From positions 687,072 to 751,071 of the forward strand of contig JACTAT010000033.1 in assembly GCA_014526335.1 (NCBI GenBank): a stretch of 64,000 nt of DNA, written 5' to 3'. The translations under genes and the position numbers were made by a program. This stretch comes from Chrysaora quinquecirrha. Lineage: Eukaryota; Cnidaria; Scyphozoa; Semaeostomeae; Pelagiidae. The notes beneath the pieces are model-generated. The model was given only the letters and a program-made list of their open reading frames with translations. It searched no databases and was not told where the DNA came from. Below are positions 21,968-34,064 of this stretch, piece by piece. Numbering within the stretch: position 1 is the first letter of the stretch; the number at the start of each line of letters is the position of its first letter.

Positions 21968-24900
21968 ATGTTAATCATGAATATGGAAAACAGTAACAGC
22001 AAAAGCAGGTGGAAGCGTGGCCTAAGCAAACTGAGAAGGCAAAGCACCGTTTCGGAATCACCTGAATTCCAAAGCATCATGGAGGAAAGTGAAGATGCAT
22101 CACAAAAAGAAATGCAGGACTACTTGGCTAAACTCAAAAAGAAAACCGGACTGAACATGCTTTGGTCTGGGAGGAAATTCAGCGAAGCGATAGACAGGGA
22201 CCCTGATATAGACATTTCAGAGCCTGTCTCCTTGTTGAAAAGTACTTTAAAGGACATGACACTTGACAGTGACGAGGAAGATTTGCACAAGTTTATCCAG
22301 AATTTAACTGACGATGAAGAAGAAATAGCGTCTGAAAAAGCAAGCGAGAAATCATCAGATAGCGAGATTGATTTAATGAAGAATATAAACTTTGCAGAAG
22401 TTGCTGCAGGCAGTTATAACTTGGAAGTTGAATCTGATCAGTTCAGTTCATTTAATTTTAAAATTCCACATCATACAATACAAATTAAGATTAAAGATAA
22501 TATAGCTAATTACAAATACAAGTGGTTATATAAATTAGAAAGTTGCTAAATTAAAGGAGCTATTGTATGAGGGGAATTTCTTAAAGGAGGAACTCTCTCA
22601 ATAGCTAAACTAATCGAGGAGAGAGCACCCCCTGTTGATAAAAACCTATTTCAATTGATTTGTAACAGATGGAAATTTGATAGTGAATTGTGTAAATTAG
22701 ATTTTAGTTCACTTGATAATTTGTGGATAAAAGGTGTAATTTAAGTTTGGAGCGAAAATTCATGCTTGAGGGAGATAGCTTGATTAAATAGGGGATATCA
22801 TTCCAGGTCTTTGCACCTGCATATCTGATGGATCTTAATCCATACAAAAAGGTATTTTCTTGAGTCATGAAAATATCACCTTTAGAAGCCTGCCGTGTAT
22901 TATACTGATGAACAGAAGACAAAGTTTCGAAAAAATTGTGAAAACAGACGGGGAAATCTTGTTCACAGATTCGTAAACAAAGATGAGTAGCTTTAAATAA
23001 AACAAATCATATAATTTAAGAATTTTGAAATCAGCGAATATTGGTGTGGATGGAGAAGTAAAAGACTTGAATGCAATAGCTCTAAGAACTTTCTTTTGTA
23101 GAAGATATATTGGTCTGGTATGTACTTCATAAGTAAGACCCCAGACAACAATACCATATTGAAGAAATGAAGAGAACAAAGAATTATAAAGAGATATTAG
23201 AATACTAGCTGGTAGAAGATGTCTTATTTTAAAGAACACACCACATGTTCTTGAAAGCTTCTTGGATAGTTCACACAGATGGTACTTCCAGCTAAGATGT
23301 TCATCTAATAGCAAGCCAAGAAACTTGACATGTTTAGCTTGTCTGATATGTTGATTTCCAATTTTAATATTTAGACTTTCACTCAAAGAATTTTGCACAG
23401 AATGAAAAACAACAAAGTTTGTTTTTCCAACATTAAGAGCAAGTTTGTTAGCATCCAGCCACTTTTTGACATGTCTAAGTTCCTTATTGACAACTTTTGA
23501 AGATGATCTAAAGTATCTGATTCAAAGTAAATGTTTGTATCATCAGCAAAAAGATAGAAAGAAAGTTTTGAAGAGGAGTTAGGAAGATCATTTATGTAAA
23601 TTAAAAACAGAAGTGGGCCAAGAACAGACCCTTGTGGTACACCACATTTAATATTCAGAAGATCCGACTTACAACCATTTACTGATACATACTGACTTCT
23701 GTTACTGAGGTAGGAACTAAACCATGCCAAAGCTGTACCTCGAATGCCATAATGTTCAAGTTTGTCAAGTAGAATTTTATGATTAACAGTATCAAAAGCT
23801 TTTTGCAAATCAAGGAAAATTCCACATCCAAATTTTTTGTTATCTAAACTGTTTTTTATTGATTCAGTTAAACTAATTAAAGCATGATTTACTGAGTGAT
23901 TAGCACGAAAACCGAATTGGAGATCATACAGAATTTTATGTTCTTCCAAAAAATTGTATAATCGTTTATGCATCAATTTCTCTGTAATTTTACTGAATAC
24001 AGAAAGCAGAGATATTGGTCTATAATTTGAAGCTAACAAAGGGCTACCCTTTTTGTACAATGGAATAACTCTAGCTTGTTGCATTTTTACAGGAAAGATA
24101 CCAGACTGAAAAGACTCATTAATGATATCAGATAGAGGTGAAGAAATACAAACAGAAAGAATTTTTAATAGTTTAATGGGGATACTATTTGGACCGGTCG
24201 ACTTACCAACTTTTAAGAGATTTATTTATTTATGATCAAGTTGATGATGATGATGATGATTACATGCCTAGAGTAGTGAAGCCAAAATTTGATGAATATC
24301 AGAAGGATGAGTCATCATCATCTTCTAGTGGGGTTTTCAAGAAGAACATTAAGTTCATAGACAGTGATGATATTAGTGAGGTCAGCTCATCGTCGAACAT
24401 AAAGAGTGTGATCCACAAGACAATTTCTGAGGTTGTTGATAATGATAATGAGCATATTGAAGATATAGAAGAAAATGTTGAAAGCAGGGCAAAATCACCA
24501 GCGAAAAGCACCGATTATAATTATACAGAAAGTAGATTTGATTCTTATGATACAGGAAATTATGAGCAGTCAAAAGATAGCAGACTAAGATCAAGCTACT
24601 CTAAGTCGGCTACTGATAGGACCATAAGTGATTCAGATAGCAGTTATTCAAGCTCTAAGACATCAGTAAGGCTATCCCCTTACATGAAACATGATAAAAA
24701 TGACAAGTCAGAAAAATCAAAGAAAAAGAAACAACATAATAAAGATGATTCTACCTTGACTTCACGTAGTTCATTATCATCATCATCAAGATCAACAGTT
24801 TTGTCAAGGGAGACAACAAGTACAAAATCCAGTGATACATCAAGGGTTAAGAAATCTCATGATACTAAGAGAAAAACACATAGAAAAGACAAAAAATCCA

Positions 24901-25295
24901 AAATTAAAAACCGTTCCACACAGACTAACACAAATCAAAATATTGAACCAAATTTATTTGCAGAAAATATCTATTTGAAGAACGATATTACATCAAAATA
25001 CCTAGACCCTTCACCAATAGCAACCGCTGTTGTCAGCCAAGATGCTTTGGAGGCTGTGACTTCATATAACCCCTCAGCTGTAGCACTGAATGATTTACTG
25101 AAGTTCCAACTCCAACTCACTAGACAACACATTGACAACAGTTGGAGACTTTATAATGCATATACTGCACCTGCAACTACAGGAAAATATAAATACACGA
25201 CATTGAAAGATACAATTAAATATATGAAAAAGAATGGACCGTCAGTTATATCGTACGAGAAGGCACTGAAGGACATCAAAAGTGGAGAACTCTAG
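21968..25295 (+). CDS. C19orf44: C19orf44 homologue (DUF4614 family), coding exon split by a LINE
   Basis: Function of the family is unknown. The N-terminal part (21968-22440) encodes a basic start, then acidic serine-rich sequence with FSEAIDRDPD and LKDMTLDSDEED. The C-terminal part (24239-25295) has a poly-Asp run, long Ser/Lys-rich low-complexity sequence and the conserved end: DALEAVTSYNPSAVALND, LKFQLQLTRQHI, YTTLKDTIKYMKKNGPSVISYEKAL. That end matches the DUF4614 domain of human C19orf44 as I recall it. Joining 22440 to 24239 at the LINE target duplication gives one uninterrupted frame of 509 codons, so the original ORF was a single exon here. With the LINE present, translation would stop inside the insert (near 22549). 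First ATG at 21968, alternatives at 21980 and 21986. Confidence 0.82.
22441..24232 (-). mobile_element. 5'-truncated non-LTR retrotransposon (CR1/jockey-type) inserted in C19orf44-like exon
   Basis: The minus strand encodes reverse transcriptase motifs: GKSTGPNSIP, NYRPISLLS, FRANHS, DLQKAFDTVNHKILLDKL, GVPQGSVLGPLLFLIYINDL and the catalytic FADD. A C-terminal stretch typical of the clade follows (VKFLGLLLDEHLSWKYH, LYNSLFSSFLQYG, YNTRQ...). The frame is broken at least twice (near 23500 and near 22920), so it is not intact. It begins within the RT domain and lacks the endonuclease. The 3' end is an AT-rich UTR with a TGAAC-like tail at 22441. It is flanked by TGATCA on both sides (22435-22440, 24233-24238). 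Confidence 0.9.
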
Positions 25296-25499
25296 CGGAT
25301 ATGACGTCATTTGTTTACTTGAACCTGTAAACGAGGCTGGATTTTTTATTTCTTGGAAATAAGATTTTGAAAACAAAATTGGAAATCACCTGTTTCGAAA
25401 ATAGAAATACGTGTAATGCTGATAACCTTTCGCATTATAAAAGCTCACTGTATTTAGATTTGAATTTAAAAGTTGGTATATTTTCAAATAGTCAAGAAA

Positions 25500-28400
25500 A
25501 TGTCGGATATTTTAGATATTGCGGAAGATATTTCGGTTTTACAGACCGATATTTTGGCCTTGATGGATCTTGAAATCACTCCTCAAGTTGGCCTGGTTAA
25601 AAATCATGGAAAACTTCTTGATGGTTTAAAGCGTTTGAACAAAAAACTAGATGATATTAAAGATAAAATATCAAACAGACAGAGGCTTCATAGTTATGGT
25701 ATGCAATTTATAAATTTTCATCGAAAATTAACGTTTTCAACTAGTTGTTTTTGTCTTTTTGCAAGAGGCCTTTCTCTCGCTTTTCGGTCGTTACTTTCCT
25801 GAAAATAGATTTAATTTTGATATTCATAAATTCTCAAAATCTGGAGCAGCAGAAGTTCCTTTTGCGCGCACATGGAGTTTTTATTGCATCGTTCTTCATT
25901 TTGTACCTTTCTTCGTGTTTCCAGAGCGCTCACTTAGTGGCTCAAACGCAGAGGGACTCGACAGAAAAATAACTCAGAAGTCTTTGTCAAAAAATTGGGA
26001 GCTGATTGGAGGTGGTAGTTTCTCGAATGTTTTTCTTGCTAGTCGACGAGGAACAAAATTAGCTATCAAAGTTTTGAAGCCATCCAAGTTAAACACGAGT
26101 CATGAGGAAGACTTCAATGCAGAAATGAAGTTGGTTAGGTAAGTGTCACTGAAAGTGAAATGGTGTTTTAGCGCCAGTCGCTAGGATCTCAGTATTAGGT
26201 TAACTAATCAAGATCTCGACCCTGGCTGTGACGCTACCGTGGCTGGGCTCGAACGCTGATTACATTACACTGAGCTCCTGACACCACGAGTCAGCTGGAT
26301 TACACCACAAGGCCACAGCACCTTCGAATTTAGGGGGTTGAAAAACTCACTCACAGAGCTTAGGGTTGAAAAAGCGAGCGAAAGGATGAACGTTAAGAGT
26401 GTGCTGGCCATGTAGCTTAGGATGGTAGGGATTGGGGCAATATGAAATTTTCACTAAAAAATTGGCCTCTCAGGCGAAAACTACCCCAAAATGCACAATT
26501 TTTAGAGTGAAGGTATAATGGTGTTTTAGCGCTAGTCGCTAGGAAAGGATCTCGGTAGTAGGTTAACTAATCGGGACCTCGACCCTGGCTGTGACGCTAC
26601 CGTAGCTGGGCTCCAAGCCTGACCACGCCGAGCTCTCCGATAGGAAAGTTTTAAATGAAACCCAATATTGAAACTTTCTTAACTATCTGATGTATTCAGT
26701 ACAGTAAAACCTCCATTAACGGACAGCTCCTAAAAATCATTTCTGTATTTTAAACAACCTCTATACAGCGGACACCTCTCTACAAAGGACAATGAAATTG
26801 GTCCCACAGATGTTCATAAGAAACATCCTGTATACATTTTTGCCTCCGACTTTCAAAGTATCCAGTTTTTAGCATCTACTTTATCTATGATTTCATTACA
26901 TGGCTCTTCCACTCTATTCAACCTTTCTAACAATTTCCCTAAGAAACGTGAACCACTCTGCTACTTTTTGCGTTCCTTTACTTCTCCATGTTTAGCCTAT
27001 TGAGACACGACAACATAGTTGCATTCAGAGGGACAGGCGTCATCGAAAAGACATAGAAACAACGAAATTCGAACTGAAAACTGGGCAGACGTTTTTCGCC
27101 ATGCAATATATTTCAAACAACCTGAAAAGATACGTAATGGAAAGAGCAACGTACGAAAAGCAAGGGCTACCCGATTATTTGGTGTGGGACATTTCAGCCC
27201 AGTTGGCGCATGCTTTGGCTTATTTGCATACATTCGATGAGCCAGTGGCCCATAGGGATATCAAGCCAGATAATGTGTTGGTAAGTCTGTTGGTCTGTTA
27301 CCCTATTTTGCGCGCCTTACGGATTTCTCAATGATATTTCTACACTTTGCGTCTTCAGAATAAGCTGCGTCTTGCGTTTTCTGTGTTTTGACAGCGGTTT
27401 ACGGCATTATGCATGCAGCAGCGGCTTTAAACCGAAAAAATACCACATATCCTTGGCAATGAATACGCGTGAAAGAGCTCTATGCCGCTAGAAAACGAAG
27501 TAAGAAAAGTAGCCAAGCGACAAAGCGATCAAGCTACGGGATTAATTTCCATTGAGCAATGTTAATCATTAACGAGTAACGTAATCGGCTGCGGCTTAAG
27601 CCTAGCGCAAACTAGCGATTTTTGCTACCAGCGACTGCGATTTTTGTCGCTGGCGACTGAATCGCTTTGTCCGCACTGTTCTGTTTTTAGTCGCTGGCGA
27701 GAAGAAATAATATCTAGCATGCTAGATATTGTTTTCTTCGCTGGTGACAAAAATCTTGCCTTGTTTTTACCCGTAGGACCTGCAATTTTAGTTGCTAGTG
27801 ACAAAAATCGCTAGTGTGCGCTAGGCCTTAGTGCCTGGTCTTTTTGTTTTTTACTTTGCGCTTCCATATTTAGTTTGATGAAAGAAGCCTGCAAGTGAAA
27901 ATCGCAGACTTTGGAGTTGCATATCAAAGAAATAATAAAGAAATAACCGATTATTGTTGCTCGAGATACGCCCCTCCAGAAATATGGATGTATTTTGAGC
28001 AAAATGACGATGACGATGAAGAAGATGAGCAACACGAAGACACAGATGAAATCCAAGATGAAGAGAAAGGTATTTTAAGCGAGAGCAATTTGTGTTGCGT
28101 CGTATATCCCTCAGGGTGCCTGGTTGAGGCTACCATCCTGACGAACCCTGGTGAGACGGTTGCTTAAAAACAGCCTTGAGACAAGTCCACAGGACAAAAC
28201 AAAAGAAGCGAAATGAGTCAAAGCAGAGGGTTACTAACAAATAACTAACTAGCTAACTAACTAACTAACTTACTTACTTACTTACTAACTAGCTAACTAA
28301 CTAACAAACTAATTAACTAAATAACTAATTAATTAACCAACTAACTAACTAACTATAGCTAACATAACTAACTAACTTACTAACTAACTTATTAACTAAG

Positions 28401-29158
28401 TAACTAATCAACTAACCAACTAACTAACTAACCAACTAGCTAACTAATAAACTAAATAACTAACTTGTATTTTTGATGAACTGCCAAGCGTATCTAAAAA
28501 TGCATTTTTTGAGATCCAAAAAGTGTTAGCAAATTGCATGGCAATTTACCAACCTGATAAAAGGGCGATTGAGATGGCAATTAACCCATGGACCGAAGGA
28601 CTAACAGAGTGCTCCACAGCTTTGAAAATTGGTATTTTTAAGTCGCATCTTTTTAACGTTAATACCTTTTTTCCAGATATTAGACATTACCTGAACAGTC
28701 AGACTGAAGAACAAATATTCATCCGCGCGGACGTTTATTCATACGGCAATACAGTGGCGTTTTGCGCGTGCGGAGTTAAACCGTGGAATTCAGATGCTAC
28801 TGATGTATTAAATGCAACAACGTGGGATTCGAAGAAATCAAGAATCGTGCTACCGGACCGCATACCTCAAAACGACCCACTGAGAAAGCTGATCTTGCAT
28901 TGCTATGCGAACGATCCGCTACAACGGCCTTCATCCGCTGAAATGGTTGTAAACGGTTATTTTCTAGGTAATCTAAATTTGATAAAGAATTTACCAGCTT
29001 TCTAGTAACTTTGAAGCCCTACCTTTTCAAATACTGTTCAATGCAGTATGTAGATGAATTATGCTTTTAAAATACATGTGAATGCATGGAAAAGCATGAA
29101 AATAAACAAAATATCGTTAGTTATTTAGTTAGTTAATTATTTATAAATAGTTAGTTAT

Positions 29159-29253
<95 letters not shown>

Positions 29254-30632
29254 CTTAGTTAGTTATTTAGTAAGTTAGATCGTTACTAAGTTAATTAGTT
29301 AGTTAGTTAATTAGTTAGTTAGTTAGTTTATTAACTGACAAAATATCAATGTGAAGGCATAAAATGGGACAAAAGAAAAGACATAACACAGAAATTAAAT
29401 AAGACAGCCAGAAGATATCTACGTAATTCTTTCTCCTCTCAGATGTGACAAACCCGTACAGATCTAAAACACGGAATGCAGAATTCTTTACGTGTGGATT
29501 TCTCCAAAATACTTATGTTTACGTTGCGGACAGTCTCGTACTTGAGGTAAAATAACTAACGAATTTACATGATTAATAACTTATGGCTTCTGATTGGCCT
29601 AGTTAAGTAAATTTTCTTCCCATATACCACGAAAACGTAGCCACCCCTAGACTTGATAACCTTGCTTTACCTTTTAGACTGACAGTGCTAGTGCAAGGAC
29701 AAAAGATTCGGACAGGCCCGAGGGATACTCGCGAGAACGTCTTGTATGTGATGTTACTTTGAATCGTGAAAATAAATTTACATTTCCTGAAGATGTTAAT
29801 GAATGGAGCTACTATGACGTGTATCTGAATAATTTGCAATTTTTCACCGAGGTTAGTCAAACTGCTGTTTCTACTCTTTTTGAACAACTTTTCTGACTGC
29901 TAGAGCGCTGTCACACCCCGGATAATGTATTTGCATTACAATGGAGGGTGTGCAGTACAGAAGAGGATATTCAGTACAGTGGAGGGATATCATCAGTACA
30001 GTGGAGGGATATCATCAGTACGGTGGAGGGTTTCAGTACTGACTGTACCGTAGTGATGATATCCCTCCACAGTACTGAATATCCTCCACTGTACTGATGA
30101 TATCCCTCCACTGTACTGATGACAGCCCTCAATTATACTGAATATTCCGTTACTCAATGGCGGCCATCTTCCAGAAAAATGTCACGCCGACCCAGACCTC
30201 TTTGAAAAGGTCTATCGCATCATGCCAAATGCCCCGCCTCTAGAAGCCTTATCATACCACTACAGGGTTGCGCACACGTTCTGTGGTGTAAATACGTAAA
30301 TGCGTTGCAATTCTTGCGACAACTTACGACCCTTTATTTCTTGCAGCAAATTCAAGAGGGTAAAATAACCAAGAAATCATCCATGGCTGTCACGTCTTTA
30401 GATATTCAAACAGTGAATGGACGCAATACAGTGGTTTTGAAGTTCATGACAAGCTCTTACGCACATTACAGAGCAATGAGAGCAGTATGGCATACAATGT
30501 CAGATGAGGAGAAGGCAAATGGTGTACCATGCAAAAAACAAATTATTCCCGCCTTCAGCACTTCATTTGGTCTTCATATAGCTGTGATAACCGCTGATCA
30601 AAAGCTGCTATTTTGCAAGAGAGAGAATACAG
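25500..30632 (+). CDS. Protein kinase with novel N-terminus and Nudix-like C-terminal region, eight exons seen, 3' end lost at gap
   Basis: Exons: 25500-25698, 25766-26138, 26996-27280, 27874-28069, 28677-28967, 29443-29546, 29678-29851, 30347-30632, all with AG/GT borders and matching phases. Residues 1-95 are helical and unrecognised (MSDILDIAEDIS...). The kinase domain shows GGGSFSNV (148-155), AIK (K168), FNAE (E186), LLRHDNIV, HRDIKPDN, KIADFG, SRYAPPEIW, then an acidic insert of about 35 residues, DVYSYG and DPLQRPSSAE, so it should be active. Exons 6-8 encode a separate region ending HIAVITADQKLLFCKREN, which resembles the first strands of a Nudix hydrolase; the Nudix box is not visible. 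Exon 3 lacks one A in the run at 27046-27049 (285 bases; 286 needed), breaking the frame. I know no named orthologue. Confidence 0.75.
26152..26635 (-). repeat. tRNA-derived SINE, family A, copies 3 and 4 (kinase intron 2)
   Basis: Copy 3 (26152-26325) is near full length; copy 4 (26509-26635) lacks its head. Both have the AGCGC(C/T)AGTCGCTAGGA block and the CCCTGGCTGTGACGCTACCG block. Confidence 0.85.
26696..26805. repeat. Possible pogo-like DNA transposon end
   Basis: CAGTAAAACCTCCATTAACG with later TACAGCGGACACCTCTCTAC resembles the ends of pogo/Tigger-type elements common in invertebrates. Only one end is seen. Confidence 0.35.
27599..27827. mobile_element. PIF/Harbinger-like MITE (kinase intron 3)
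   Basis: Inverted ends AGCCTAGCGCAAACTAGCG / CGCTAGTGTGCGCTAGGCC with internal CGATTTTTG copies, flanked by TTA (27596-27598 and 27828-27830), a 3 bp duplication typical of PIF/Harbinger. 229 bp, no coding capacity. Confidence 0.75.
28228..28466 (+). repeat. (AACT)n tetranucleotide array, kinase intron 4
   Basis: About 240 bases of imperfect AACT repeats. Complementary to the (AGTT)n array at 29118-29337 across exon 5. Confidence 0.93.
29118..29337 (+). repeat. (AGTT)n tetranucleotide array, kinase intron 5
   Basis: About 220 bases, with a nearly perfect GTTA core of more than 100 bases (29160-29250). Reverse complement of the array in intron 4. Confidence 0.93.
29945..30140. repeat. Foldback hairpin of GGAGGGATATC subrepeats (kinase intron 7)
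   Basis: Left half repeats CAGTACAGTGGAGGGATATC; right half repeats its complement GATATCCCTCCACTGTACTG. The centre is near 30040 (CAGTACTGACTGTACCG). Together they can fold into a long stem. Confidence 0.85.
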
Positions 30633-30829
30633 GTAAGGGCCAATCTCGTTTTCAGGGTAAGCTTACGGTAGTCCCCAGCCTCAGTTCCCTTCATATCCCT
30701 GCTTGTTTAGTGTTGATGATTATAATTATGATGATGACGATGATGAGGATGCTGATAATGATGATTGTGGATAATAATGGTGATGACGAATATTATTATG
30801 ATGATTGACTGATTTTGATGATAATAATG

Positions 30830-31329
30830 NNNNNNNNNNNNNNNNNNNNNNNNNNNNNNNNNNNNNNNNNNNNNNNNNNNNNNNNNNNNNNNNNNNNNNN
30901 NNNNNNNNNNNNNNNNNNNNNNNNNNNNNNNNNNNNNNNNNNNNNNNNNNNNNNNNNNNNNNNNNNNNNNNNNNNNNNNNNNNNNNNNNNNNNNNNNNNN
31001 NNNNNNNNNNNNNNNNNNNNNNNNNNNNNNNNNNNNNNNNNNNNNNNNNNNNNNNNNNNNNNNNNNNNNNNNNNNNNNNNNNNNNNNNNNNNNNNNNNNN
31101 NNNNNNNNNNNNNNNNNNNNNNNNNNNNNNNNNNNNNNNNNNNNNNNNNNNNNNNNNNNNNNNNNNNNNNNNNNNNNNNNNNNNNNNNNNNNNNNNNNNN
31201 NNNNNNNNNNNNNNNNNNNNNNNNNNNNNNNNNNNNNNNNNNNNNNNNNNNNNNNNNNNNNNNNNNNNNNNNNNNNNNNNNNNNNNNNNNNNNNNNNNNN
31301 NNNNNNNNNNNNNNNNNNNNNNNNNNNNN
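30830..31329. other. Scaffold gap (500 N)
   Basis: Exactly 500 N, a default gap size, so the true length is unknown. It follows a GAT-rich microsatellite and probably hides the 3' exons of the kinase gene, including any Nudix box. Confidence 0.99.
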
Positions 31330-32440
31330 TGAATCCAAAACAACCAGGCCTCGGTCAAACAAGACACTCACGGACGGACGATGAACGACCCAACCGAAGC
31401 TATGTGCTACTGCAATGAATGAAAATCCATGTTTCGTCTAGCATTTATGCTTTCCAGGTTACTGAATGCACAGTCAGGCGGTTTTATAAACACAAGGGTC
31501 GTGGTGTGATAATTTTCAAACAACTTGAATTGTTTTCAACACGATAAGAGGCTCAAAACCGATCCATAAATAAACACGTAATTTGCTGTTGTTCGCGCTA
31601 AACATGAAACAGTCTGTGTAAAAAGCATTAAATTTGACCCTTTCAGATTAGCGGCTGAGGCTATGGGCTGCGGCCGCAGGGTCTCGGGCGTGAATCCATG
31701 TACTCCATGTGTACAGTTCGTTCGTGGTGCACTTGCTGTGTTTGGTTTTACAGAAATGATTCAACATTACAGGCTTGTTTGATCAATATTCTCCAATTCT
31801 CAGGCAAATAACAACTAAGAGAGTTTACTTTCCTGGAAAGTACTAGGGGCCACTATTGGCGTCGTCGCTATAATCATAATCATAATCATAAAATTCGTAT
31901 TCATAATCACCGTCTATTAATATCACCACCATCATCTTCATCATCATCGTCAGGATTACCATCATCGTTGTCATCATAATCATAATCATAATCATCATCA
32001 CTCAAACCAAATACTATCACAACTATCACCACAAGCAACATCATCATTATTTTCACCATGATCAACAATCAACATGGTCATCATAATCACAATTGTCATC
32101 ATCATCACCATCATCACCATCATCAGCATCTTCATCAAGATCATAATCATCATCATCATCATCATCATCATCAACATAATCATCATCATCATCACTTCTA
32201 TAATCAGCATCATTACTATCATTATCATCAACATCACCATCATCATCATCACCATAATAATAATAATCATCATCATCACCATAATCATCATCATCATCAC
32301 TTCTGTAATCAGCATCATTACTATCATCATCAATATTATCATCACCATCATCACTATCGCCATCATCATCATAGTTACTAAAATCTCCCTGGGGAGGTGG
32401 GGACATATCTTGCTTTGTGTTAGCAATCGACATTTATAAT
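31330..32440. other. Post-gap DNA and CAT array
   Basis: 31330-31855 has no recognisable exon or repeat. 31860-32385 is an imperfect (CAT/ATC)n array with CAC interruptions; its open frames of poly-His or poly-Asp type are by-products. Confidence 0.75.
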
Positions 32441-34064
32441 GTACTCTGTCTCAAATCTTTGCCCTGCCCACGATCGCAGGGGCCTGTTCGCATTGTCTTG
32501 CAAAAAGCAAAAATTGCAGTGTGTTGGTGGTTACTGATATGATCGCACTGCAGTTTTCTCAAACCAAAAACATTGTGTGACTCAAAGTGACAAGCGATTT
32601 TAATACGGAATGTTCGGTTTCAATTTGCACCCAATAAAATCTTTAGTCGTCTTGAGTTCAATTAACCTTGAGGTGTTACGGTCAATGAGGTCATATTTCT
32701 CTTTGATGGAAACGACAAAAACAGTGCGAAAATTAGGCCCAAAAACGCTGTCTTCTTCAAGCTCTGACTCCCAGCTTGCCTGAGAAGAGCATGGAAAGAC
32801 AACCAGACATTTCATTTGCCGTCTTCTAAAATCCATGGGGTATTTTGTTATTTCTTTGACTCTGTGATGAACTTTGCCACCGATGCTCGGATCGGTTCGG
32901 ATGAATGTTTTTCAAACTATTAGGCCCTGACCAAACAATCAAACATTTTTCGTCAAACATCTGAAATTTGCTAATCAAGCAATGATCGTTAGGCGAGGTA
33001 ACGGAATTTGTCAACACAACGTGGCCAAACAGTAAAACACTTCGCTTGACATGCAAACATCAAATGTTTGACAGAAAATGTTTGATCGTTTGGTCAGAAC
33101 CTTACGTCACAGACTCACTTTCGGTTCGAGGCGAGATTCCGGATACCGTTATTTCAAGACTAACAGACTTGTATCCACTCAATAGATTCTAACTGGACCA
33201 TTACAGTAAAAATGAATTTTGATAGCGAAGGGCCATTACTAAAGGCCAGAGAGACCCAAGTTCAATTGCTCTGGTTTGAAAAGACGCGAACTGCCTTAGG
33301 CCAGGCAAATAAGTCAAACTCAAAAAGCAAGTTGGACTACATTCTTCCCATTCTTTCAAAAACAGCTACAACAACTACAGCAACATAACTGATGTTTCCT
33401 CAGAGTGGAGTGGGGTGGTTGAGTGTGGAGGAGGGGGAGCGTAGGCTACGACGAATGTAATAACTGTACAAGCATGCATTAACAGCGCAGCACAGTAGAA
33501 TTCACGAAGCTCTTGTTTTGAAAGATTTGAGCCCAACTGCGCAACAGCCCAAGTAAAAAGTCGCCTTCAACGTGTTTTATATGGCGGAATCAAAAACTTA
33601 AAGGCGGGAAAATAGGCACAGCCTCTGCTTGAATACGAGTTCATGCTTACGTGACAACATGATACTATGACGTGACTAGTTCTGGGAGCTCCTCCAATCC
33701 GATCAAGTCTGTCGGATATCGGTAACTTAATGACAGCAGGGGGGAGGCTACTCCATTGTGATTACGCGGCAGATTCACACAGGTTTTGTAAATCGGTAAG
33801 GAAAGGCCATTGGAAAGGCCTACTATGGAAATTTATATGCAGTCTATTTAATCTCTAAGATAAACTACTGCAAGACAGTCCCCTGAGCGCTAGGAGTATG
33901 CCGACAGTTCAATTTGCTCACTGGCGCAGACAACTGCGGGACTCTGCTCTGTTTAACTTAGCCGCGCGATAGTGAGATCAGCGGACAGAAATGAATAAAC
34001 AGTTCAGATCTATTATTTTATTGATTTAGATTAGTACTTGTAATGCACATTTTTCTGATGCATA
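32441..34064. other. Intergenic with one MITE
   Basis: Apart from the Harbinger-type MITE at 32923-33101 I see no supported feature. A 78-codon open frame on the minus strand (32836-32600, with RLIELKTTKDF) looks faintly coding but matches nothing I can name. Confidence 0.5.
32923..33101. mobile_element. PIF/Harbinger-like MITE, 'CAAACATTT' family copy 1
   Basis: Ends GGCCCTGACCAAACAATC and GATCGTTTGGTCAGAACC are inverted; flanked by TTA (32920-32922 and 33102-33104). The second copy is at 46360-47023. Confidence 0.75.

Noticed and set aside
27019..27240. Alternative frames across kinase exon 3
   Set aside because: The kinase frame, switching once at the A run, carries LLRHDNIV and HRDIKPDN; the other frames have no motif.
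30726..31384. Open frames spanning the N run
   Set aside because: Artefacts of translating unknown bases in the scaffold gap; the same applies at 47368-48070.
31998..32439. Poly-Asp, poly-His and poly-Ile/Met frames
   Set aside because: By-products of trinucleotide arrays; the same applies at 44081-44765 and 63121-63828.
32600..32836. 78-codon minus-strand frame with RLIELKTTKDF, briefly reminiscent of the DXO/Rai1 'ELKT' motif
   Set aside because: Only one short motif matches; neighbouring catalytic motifs of DXO are absent.
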